Part shown: piece after piece, positions 54,230-64,000 of the stretch | Layout of the letters: each line of letters starts with the position of its first letter | Numbering within the stretch: position 1 is the stretch's first letter | NCBI GenBank assembly: GCA_018398815.1 | Contig: JAFLJL010013946.1 | Coordinates: 65,266 to 129,265 of the forward strand | Origin: Conus ventricosus | Taxonomy: Eukaryota > Mollusca > Gastropoda > Neogastropoda > Conidae | Reading direction: 5' to 3' | Length of the DNA stretch: 64,000 nucleotides | Program-made: the position numbers and the translations under genes | Notes under the pieces: model-generated | What the model saw: the letters and a program-made list of their open reading frames with translations, nothing else | What the model was told of the DNA's origin: nothing | Database searches by the model: none

Positions 54230-56530
54230 GTAAAGTTACAGAATCAAAGTTAGGAAGACCTCTGCATGTAATGCGCTGGAACACGCCGTCTATTGCCAAA
54301 AACGTCCATTATTAAAATCAACACCTTGCTTCTAATGAATACCAATTTTATTCCTTCAGTCTCTAAATGTAAACAGAAACAATTTACCCAAAGTTTCGGG
54401 ATACCACTATCCACTGGTTCATGAGCATACTAACTCATTTTCACTGAGACATATTCAAACCGCAATGTTCGAGAAGGCCCGGAATATTGTATAAGAACAT
54501 CACCAGTTCCAAAAGATGTAGAACCGATTTCATCCTGTGCAATTATTGTAAAGAAATCGTCATACTAATTTGTAAACATTGCGTCGGTTTATTTGCTTAG
54601 AGGCCAGGACAACGAAAATCCGTAATGGTTGCGGGATTATCGAGATCAACATGCCAAATGGATTATCTGTGGTGACTTTAACGCACATGCACCTTTTTGG
54701 GGATAAAACTTGTTCAAATGTAATGAGCAACAGATTGATTGATAACATCGTGGATTCGAATTTGCATATGCTAAATGATGGGAGTATTACCAGAATCCCT
54801 GATGTTGCCACCCATAGACCATCAACTATTAACCTTTCCTTTATATCTTCAGCTCTTGCAATGAAATGTGTGTGGAAAACAGAGGGTGACTCATTAGGGT
54901 CTGATCACATCCCTATAAAAATATCTACAAACGAAAACATAGCACAGGAAAGCGAGGAGTATGACACACTGCCAAAATATAATTACAAATATGCTGATTG
55001 GTCATCCTTTAAAACTACGCTTCAAAATATGAATAAATATCTTTTAGTCACAGAAACAAACATAGAAAGCATGTACAGTAAATTTTGCAGATTAGTTCTT
55101 TATGCTGCAGTTAGTTCTATTGCCTAATAACCAGCTTTGAAGTCCGGGAAGCAACACGGTAATGTGTGGTGGAATGATGATTGTCAACATACTGTTAATG
55201 AAAAGAAAGAGCAATACAAAACATACATTAAACAAAATCAGCTGACGATCACAAAGTCATGGAAGCCGCTAATAAATATAGCGATAATGTCATCGCAAAA
55301 GCCAAAGAGGATTACAGGAAAGGCTTTTGCAGCTCTGAAATAAAAGATTATAAAGATACAGGGAAATTTTAGAGGGAGTTGATGTAATGAAAAGTTGCAT
55401 TGAGATACCGTGATATCCAGTACAGTTAGAAAATAGGCCTTTACCTAGTGCCTTTGAGAAGGCAGATGCCTTTGTAGACATGTTTGCCTCTGTGAGTTGT
55501 AAAAAACGGTTTAACTGATGCAAACAGAATTTATAGAGAACAGCAGGAGACTAACAAAACATATGACGGTCCTTTTCCAGGCAACACCAATTATATAAAT
55601 GCCCCCATCACGATGCAAAAAACAAAAGACTCTATTCAGCAACTTCCAAACAAAAAGGTATCTGTTAGGTTACACTCTATTTCAAATCAAACAATACAAA
55701 ATTTACCCAAAAACTTTATTTGTCTTCTATACGAAATATTTAACTAATGTAGGTTAAATGGTGAAATACCTCAAATTTGGAAGCAGTCATTTGTAGTGCC
55801 CATTCTTAAAGACGGCAAACCTCACACCACCATAAAAAGCTATGGGCCTATAGCAATAACGTCGCATGTCTGTACACTTGTGGAGAAAAAAACTTTTAAA
55901 TAGGCTTTTGCATTTTTGTGACAAAAATGTTATACCTGTAGTCCAAACATGATTCCGTAAGGGTCGCTCAAAAGCGGAAGTCTTGGTTAGCTTAACAACC
56001 AACATTAAAAAGCAATTTGCTCGGCGTCATTCTTTACTAGCAACTTTTTTTTTTTACATAACCAAGGCATACGACCAAGTATGGCACTCTCATCTCTAAC
56101 TAAAATTACAAAACATAGGTCTTTCAGGTCACATATATTAAATGTTTTCTAGAGAACCGAGAAATACAAACACGAATTGGAAGTACTTACTCAACGAAAA
56201 GGACACTTGAAATAGGGATTCTTCAAGGTTCAGTGATTGCACCCATTTTGTTTCCGATGTTAACTTAATTCACGTCCTACCCAACAAGATGTCTAAAATG
56301 TAGTTTTGGTTCAATATGCTGGTGATGTATGCATGTGGATGGACGTGAATCTTAATCGAAAACTCCCATACGAAGTATAAATTATACACAGAAAGTGTAA
56401 TAGAGAGAACTTGACAACATATCAGAGTACATGATGAAGAATGGATTGCATTTATCAGAAGAGAAAACTAATATTGCACATTTTAATTGTGGCACAAATC
56501 CAGAGAGGATGACTTTTTTTTAAAGGTTTA
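54230..56530 (+). pseudogene. Jockey-like LINE (endonuclease and RT, decayed)
   Basis: The start of an AP-endonuclease domain is seen at 54260-54450 in broken frames. The ORF 54579-55127 covers its end (GLSVVTLTHMHLFGD, THRPSTINLSF, GDSLGSDHIPIKI, with the SDH catalytic block). Linker text VWWNDDCQHTVNEKKEQYK follows. RT start is seen at 55750-55850 (LNGEIPQIWKQSFVVPILKDGK). The catalytic FADD region is too degraded to place with confidence near 56310. The heaviest decay of the LINEs here. Confidence 0.75.
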
Positions 56531-56569
56531 GCCTCGACATACCTGGTGGCGTTATCCAGCATGGTCAGG

Positions 56570-58330
56570 ATGTGTCAATGCCTATGATCAGAGGAGGGAA
56601 CAAGATGGCCAATGATGTCGACGGCCACCCTATCGAAAGGAGTGTCGATGATCGGCATTTTCCCCAAGGACACTTTGCGAGTAGCCCCGAGCAGTGATGC
56701 TCTCTGGCATGCGTCGCACGATGCGCAATATGGCCTGACCTCATTACAGATGCCAGGCCAGACGAAATCGCCCCAGATCCTCTGTTTCATCTTGGTGACT
56801 CCCAGATGACCTGACATTGGGATGTCGTGTGTGAGACGCAACACTTCTGTGCGTAACCGTTGGCGTACAACGACCTGTCTGCCCTTCCACTCATAGGTGA
56901 CCATGCCTCGGGACTTTTTGCCTCGATCCCCTTGATCTGGGTTCTGGCTTCTGCCAACCTTCAGACATTTTTCTTTCTGATCCTTGGACAACGCATCGGG
57001 AGTGACGTCACCCAAAAGAGATGTTGGCACCCATAACGGTTTGTCTTTCCTTGCGGGATCGATCGGGTCTCGACGGGCGTACACAACTCTCTGACCGGGC
57101 AGACTGCGAGTGGCTGCACGTATCCGTTCCCGTCTTTTACATAATTGCCAATCAGCCCTGGAAAGATGGGATCAGCCATGACGAGGACTTCCATTTCACC
57201 CACTTAGTACGGAGTATCTACGTGGACTCGAGCAGGGGTTTTTTTTTTTTTTTTTTTTGTTTTGTTTCTGGAGATGACACTAAGACGATCTTCGTGGTTC
57301 TTCCAGTCAAATGTTGATCAGAGATCAGGTCCTACCTCACAACAGTGATAGAGGCCCCTGTATCCCTTAATGCTATTGTTTTAACTTTCCAGGTCACCAC
57401 CTCACATTCGGGTGAAAAGGAAAACGAGTACACTCGAGACACAACTTAATGCCATTCTGGTGTATGTTAGCACTCGCTCTTTCAGTTATGATTGTACCGG
57501 AACGTTCGTGACCCGATGAAGCATTCCTGTTTTGTGGGCAGTCACGACGCTTATGCTCACACCCACAAGTGAAGCATCTTAATTTGAAAACCCCGTTCTG
57601 GGTCGATTGCTCTGTGAGCATCCTGGCGGTTCCCTATAATGCAGGTATTCTGCAAACTGGGTGCAGACTCTGGAATTTGCTTGGGAAATTTTCGAGAAGC
57701 ATTGCGTGCTTTATTGGGAGGCTGGTGATCTGCTTCTGAGGCTTCCTTAGCTAAAGAAAATTATCAGCGCGCTCAGCGTATTCGTCAATTGTCCCTGGCC
57801 TTTTCTCCCTGACGTACATGACTTCATCATAAGGATGCCAGAGTACATTTTTTTTCAGAAAAAACAGCTGTTAGAGGTCATCACAACCACACTCCTGTTC
57901 TGCTATCTCAATCCATCGATTGAGATAACAGTTCAGTTTGTGGGCAGACTCACGTATAGTTTCGCCCTGTTGCCTTTTTAGCATCACAGAAACGTTGCAG
58001 GTAATGTTCAACGCTGAGGTGGAACTTCCTCAAAATGTTAGCTTTTAAGACCTAATATTGTTGAGCGTCTTCGTCGGGCATTTGAAAGAAAACTTTCTGC
58101 GCACGTCCTTTTAAAAATGTGCAGAGACGGAGACCCCAATCCAAACTCTGGCCAACTTTTGAATTTTATACTGTATGTACAGAAGTGCGGAGATAATTCT
58201 CTAAGAGTCCCCATCATGAAAAAGAGCGCTTAGCAGGGAAAGAATCGTCAGGCTTCTGACGTCCCCAAACCAGTTTGTGGAGACATACAATTGATTCTGC
58301 TGGGCTCTGGAGGGACCCCTGAAATGGGTA
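56570..58330 (-). pseudogene. GMR1-like Ty3/gypsy gag-protease-integrase
   Basis: Minus strand in order. Degraded gag (58330-57650), then a CCHC-like knuckle CFTCGCEHKRRDC (about 57574-57537) and aspartic protease ALRDTGASITVV (about 57374-57340). Next is the protease flap end VLVMADPIFPGLIGNYV (57190-57140). The integrase H2C2 zinc domain is THDIPMSGHLGVTKMKQRI with YCASCDACQR (about 56835-56720), and the start of the catalytic core is DRVAVDIIGH with its first Asp. Protease is followed by integrase without RT between, the order known for GMR1-clade gypsy elements. It ends inside the integrase core at 56575. Confidence 0.8.
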
Positions 58331-58522
58331 TCCTCCAATTCAACTTCACTTCAACACGAAACAGAACAAAGAGAAAAAGACGAAAAGAAAGAAAATCGCG
58401 TCCACAACAATCGCTTCATCATCCATAACAAGAATATGAGTTCGCCTTGCAAAGAAAAGTAAGAGTAAATAATTAGAGAGGTAGCTATTGTGTTCGCGAG
58501 CTGATTCTACGAAGTGCTCCCT

Positions 58523-58541
58523 CACACACACACACACACAC

Positions 58542-58576
<35 letters not shown>

Positions 58577-58616
58577 CACACACACACACACACACACACA
58601 CACCACACACAACACA
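58523..58616. repeat. (CA)n microsatellite
   Basis: CA tract with CCCA/CAACA interruptions. Confidence 0.95.
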
Positions 58617-58873
58617 CCTATCTGTAGTGGGCTTAATAAGTGGCATCCTGCGTGTACATATTCACAACAGGCATTGCTAAACACCACAGCAGTGAAATAT
58701 CTCCTGGTGATTTAATTAAGTTATTATCGGTTCCTTTGTTTTAGAGTAATATTTGCCTGTGTATGTTTTTAAATCAGGTGGAACTTTATATAACTCTTTG
58801 ATAAGTATGGTAAACTAAAAGAACTCCATGCAAAAAAAAGACCATCGCATAGAGAATGTTGTTTCTGCCTCAC

Positions 58874-59040
58874 CTTGCCTGGTCCACACCTGTCAGAGGT
58901 TGTAGGGACAATGGGACTCTCTTCATTTTCCCGCACACTGAGGTTTGAAATCACAAGGAAAATGTTCATACAGGTCAGGCCACACGACTGAGAACAATTC
59001 CACAGGTTGAGCCCAGGCACTCGATGAGGTTTCCATTTCT
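58874..59040 (-). CDS. Candidate host-gene exon 2
   Basis: Acceptor TTTCCTGCTAG (AG at 59042-59041) and donor AAG|GTGAGG (GT at 58873-58872) frame an open stretch in phase with the preceding candidate exon. Encoded text includes KWKPHRVPGLNLWNCSQSC and GLTCMNIFLVISNLSV. No family recognised. Confidence 0.4.
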
Positions 59041-59137
59041 CTAGCAGGAAAGGAAAAGCGTAGTTTAAAATGGACTGCAGTCCCTAGTCTGGTAAGTAAA
59101 TAAAGACATATTAGGAATCATTGCTTGCCCCGTTTAC

Positions 59138-59292
59138 CAAAGTCATCAGAAAAAGGAACAAAGGGTAATAGTGTGTTTGTGGCTGTGTCAGACAACTCTG
59201 CCTTGATCCACACGGACCAGGAAAGTCTTGATATGTCCCAGGCTTCTCTCTTGCCAGTGACAGGGCTCAGGAAGATGATGTGGTCAGGTGGT
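59138..59292 (-). CDS. Candidate host-gene exon 1
   Basis: Acceptor TTACTCTTACCAG (AG at 59294-59293), donor TTTG|GTAAAC (GT at 59137-59136). The frame is open (PPDHIIFLSPVTGKREAWD, SVWIKAELSDTATN). The exon ends with one base of a codon that the next exon completes, giving a phase match across a 97-bp intron. No family recognised. Confidence 0.4.
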
Positions 59293-59469
59293 CTGGTAAG
59301 AGTAATACAGCTCTGTGCTCTCTGTGTACTTAAAGTGGACCCATCAAATCTGGTGTCTGTATATATCTGCACCGCAATAATGTGTAGTTATCTTAACACC
59401 AGCCATGAAGGTAATTAAACAGGACATTCAGTTGTAAACTATGTTTTCAAATACGAGTAGGCAACACAA

Positions 59470-59934
<465 letters not shown>

Positions 59935-59967
<33 letters not shown>
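59935..59967. repeat. poly-G run
   Basis: About 32 consecutive G. Confidence 0.9.
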
Positions 59968-59968
<1 letters not shown>

Positions 59969-60204
59969 CAGGAGTGTGGGCGTAGAGGAGCGTTCTCTCA
60001 TATTAGCCTATTTATTTCCAGCTGTGCTAAGTTGCGTGCTTTTAAACTATACGTTTCCTCTTCCAGTGTCGAGAGTTTAAGTTTGCATAGGCAGGCTTTT
60101 CCTCTCCCTCCCGGAAATGTCGGTAGTGCTGCCAGTAAGTAGATATTGACGACACTGTGCAATTTCATCAGCTTGGGAGGAAAAATTTTGTGTGTCTAGC
60201 GAGC

Positions 60205-60635
60205 GAGAAATGGTTGATGACACCCCGTCAGTCCTGCTACAAATTGCTCATGATGGCAGGAAAAACAAACGAATTAAAACTGGCAAGACAAACTCAAAAT
60301 TTTGAAAGGGCTGTAATGGGGTAGAATTTGGAAAATGTACAAATGCAATAGCTGGGAAAGGGATCACTTCGACAAACGCGTCACCAAGTGCACACAATGA
60401 GGTTTGGGTGTGTGATTTATGTGACAGTCACTTCAGTGATGAGAAAGCAAAAAAGGCTTGGGGCGTGAGAGGTATGAAGTTTAAGTTGCTCAGTGGAGTG
60501 AGTGAAGATGAGTATGCAAACGTGACTCAAGTCAGTGCTCTGCAGTATTTGTGTAGTAGACATTGTGAGAAAGCAGCCATGACAGGCATTCGGTCAGACA
60601 ACATGGCTGTAAAGAGCTGCAGGCATTACTTTTAG
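60205..60635 (+). CDS. Unidentified Cys-containing ORF (possible exon)
   Basis: The frame ending at 60635 carries VWVCDLCDSHFSDEKAKKAW and LCSRHCEKAAMTGI, a CxxC and a CxxHC that could bind zinc. A preceding open stretch begins at the ATG at 60209 but has a stop at 60304. No family recognised. It may be a host exon or a repeat ORF. Confidence 0.35.
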
Positions 60636-60659
60636 ACATTTTGTGCTGAGTAATAACGT

Positions 60660-61360
60660 TAGAAGACTTTTAGTAATCAACAAAAGAGATCATTCAGTTC
60701 AGTTTAGTGGTTTGTTTAAAGTCTTTTCATCGCAGTCATTTTAGGATACCTATTAACAAACAAAAAAAAAAGAAAAAAAAAATCCTCCACACTCAGCTTA
60801 TATCCATGTCAGTACTTTCAAACCCATATCTGAGATATGCATTTTATATAAGTAAAATACCCTGGTGGTACATAAATTGTTGATCTTTATATAAAAAAAA
60901 ATGATGCAACCTGTGACGGCGAAATAACCATGACGATTTTAGCAACATATGAACCATACAAGACAGTATTGACATTATCAAACTTATTCATCTCAATACC
61001 TTTCTCCTGATAGAGCGAAGTCCACACTCAACATTCAACGATGCACAGAAATGTTTTCTCTGCAGACACAAATAATACCATGACAATATTTAGTGTTCCA
61101 AGGTTTTTAAACTATTAACAATGTGCCTTGAACACGATGGTAAAGTAGCATTTTTTTAAATTTTATTTTAATAGGAGCAAGAGTTACCCTACTTGTTTAT
61201 TGTTTACTGTTCCTGCCTCATTTCATTTTCAATTAGCAGTTTATGTTTTATTATTTTGGCTAGCAGTTTATGTTTTATTATTTTGGCTTGTTCGTTTTCC
61301 TTTTCCTGTTATTGATACAAACACACCTCCCTCAATACCCAAAAGGAGCAAAAGGAATAT
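60660..61360. other. No gene seen
   Basis: AT-rich. A short direct repeat (GCAGTTTATGTTTTATTATTTTGGCT) occurs twice at 61237-61288. Confidence 0.45.
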
Positions 61361-61361
61361 A

Positions 61362-62030
<669 letters not shown>

Positions 62031-62033
62031 AAG

Positions 62034-62508
<475 letters not shown>

Positions 62509-62589
62509 CCCAGGATTTACCGAAAGGGGGAGAGAATGATGAATCCATCGGTGCTCAACCAATCACGACTGCAAATCCCAAACGGACTA

Positions 62590-64000
62590 TGAACATGGAC
62601 CAAATGGAATATCCATGTGTCTGTGGAAAGCGTTTCGCTACCACCCGTGGCATGAAGATCCACAGAACAAAGATGGGATGTGTGAAGACTCATCTGAATG
62701 AGCAGCAGCGCACTGCATCAGCAGATAAGACGTCGGAAGACCAAGGCCAGGATTTAACCACAGTGCCAAGGACATCCACGTTGTTGGTTCGGATGAGGAA
62801 TTTGCACAGGCCCTCGATGCCATGCGCCTGAAAAATCGACCTGCCACGAGCAAACGAAACTGAAGATTGGGAGAAACTGGATGCAAAAATCGTCCAAAGA
62901 CTCGATGCACTGATAGGGAAAAGCACCCTGGAACACAAACTAGCCACATATGGGGACATTGTGTATGCCACATGTAGAGAGGCCTATGGAGTTAAAACTA
63001 CCCAAGAAAAAAACACCTCCAAAGAAATCAGACGCCAAGAAAAGATGGACAAGATCAGAGTCCAAAAGAAACAACCTCAAGAAGCAAATGAAGACGCCAC
63101 TGCCAGCTGAAAACAAGGCTTGGAAAAACTGTGGGAAGATTGAAAGAAAAACACAGCGCCCTCAGCAAAGCGGAATCTGCGAGGAAGAGGAAGAGCAAAA
63201 AGAAGAAGACACAAGAGCGCTTCTTCGAGAGACCCCTTCCAGTTTGCCAGAACACTGTTTGAGCAGCCAAAATCTGGGACCCTAAGTGTGGACAAAGTAG
63301 TTCTTGAGCAGCATCTGAGGAAAACATACTCTGACTCACAGAGCAAAGCACCACTCGACATTCAAGGTCTGGTGTGGCCAACCAACCCTGAGGAACAGTT
63401 CAATGGCAAGCCTCCAACGTTGGCGGAAATCAAGAAGGTGGTTGATAAAGCCAGAGCCAAATCATCACCGGGCCAAACGGAATACATTACCAGCTTTACA
63501 AGAAATGTCCCAAGGTGCTGCAGTGGGTCCACAAGCTGCTGCGATCGGCTTGGGAAACCAGACGATCAGCGGCCAGTGGATGACGGCAGATGGTTGTACA
63601 TCCCCAAAAGCAAAAATAAGTAAATCAGCCCTTTTCAGGCCAATATCACTATGAACGTCAAAGGGAAAACTTCTTCTCTGTCATGGAAAAAAGGTGCCCA
63701 AAGTACCGTGGAAACAAGTATTGGGATGTGTCAGTCAGAAAGGTGGCATCCAGGCGTGGGTGGGTGGAGAACACGCCCCCAAGATCTGGGACGCAAAACC
63801 AAAAAGCAAAACAGAAAAGAGAGACCTGGGCGTACGTGGGGTTGATTGGCAAACGATATGGACTGTGCCCCATAGATGTCGTTGGCTCTTAGATGTACCA
63901 AGTCCAAAGAACTCTCGACATGCTCAAGAAGTTTCAAGGCTTCTCAATGCGGTTTTTCTACCAAAGGGCTACACAAAAAATTGGATCAAATTGGGTGGGC
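62590..64000 (+). pseudogene. LINE, 5' part, truncated by window end
   Basis: The ATG at 62589 begins MNMDQMEYPCVCGKRFA, a C2H2-type finger (CVCG...F...MKIHRTKMGC) at the N-terminus, known for some LINE ORFs. After a frame break come EDWEKLDAKIVQRLDAL and a basic linker (SAKRNLRGRGRAKRRR in another frame). Then RT-domain-0/1 text: VWPTNPEEQFNGKPPTLAEI and KKVVDKARAKSSPG. Finally SVMEKRCPKY (63675) leads into the RT body. At least six frame breaks. Different from families A and B above. Confidence 0.75.

Overview
The window is repeat-dominated animal nuclear DNA. The mollusc-like LINEs, the very high load of (CA)n/(GA)n/(TA)n microsatellites, the DIRS, Penelope and GMR1-type Ty3/gypsy remains and the Maverick/Polinton element point to a lophotrochozoan, most likely a mollusc (inference; no species marker is visible). 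No rRNA, tRNA or complete host gene was recognised. Host-gene evidence is limited to a C-type-lectin-like exon (28.1-28.3 kb, minus) and a phase-compatible candidate exon pair (58.9-59.3 kb, minus). One 100-N gap lies at 16401-16500.

Layout: 0-4.7 kb, three decayed LINE copies of two families plus a Penelope fragment on the minus strand carrying a hammerhead-ribozyme core. 5.36-10.2 kb, a DIRS-type tyrosine-recombinase retroelement with inverted terminal repeats and a foldback region. 10.2-13.4 kb, microsatellites, a perfect 34-bp hairpin and a second Penelope copy with its own hammerhead core. 13.4-15.3 kb, a homopolymer-rich block that looks technically suspect. 16.5-17 kb, the N-terminal part of a Tc1/mariner-like transposase. 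17.7-20 kb, an L1/Tx1-like LINE. 20.7-26.5 kb, a GMR1-like RT/RNase H fragment and two broken genes of a PIN/5'-nuclease-like family. 28.8-29.4 and 52.8-53.0 kb, a palindromic MITE family. 32-33 kb, an unidentified ORF pair ending in a (TTCG)n tail.

The centre piece is a 14.7-kb Maverick/Polinton (adintovirus-like) element at 33265-47991, with about 290-bp terminal inverted repeats and a 5-bp near-identical target duplication. It sits inside a palindromic MITE bounded by ACCGGTGTC. It carries a candidate minor capsid gene, two virion-type genes (one a candidate major capsid gene), an A32/FtsK-type packaging ATPase, a DDE integrase, a protein-primed family-B DNA polymerase, and about ten small genes, two sets of which are tandem paralogues. 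Most genes start immediately after a TTTAAAA/TTATAAAA-type box. Many reading-frame breaks fall in homopolymer runs; others are single in-frame stops. No adenain-like protease was found.

48.6-50.4 kb holds an RNase H-bearing LINE (minus). 53-56.5 kb holds an SGNH-like ORF and a Jockey-like LINE (plus). 56.6-58.3 kb holds a GMR1-like gag-PR-INT stretch (minus), complementary in content to the RT/RNase H piece at 20.7 kb. 62.5-64 kb holds the start of another LINE running off the window.
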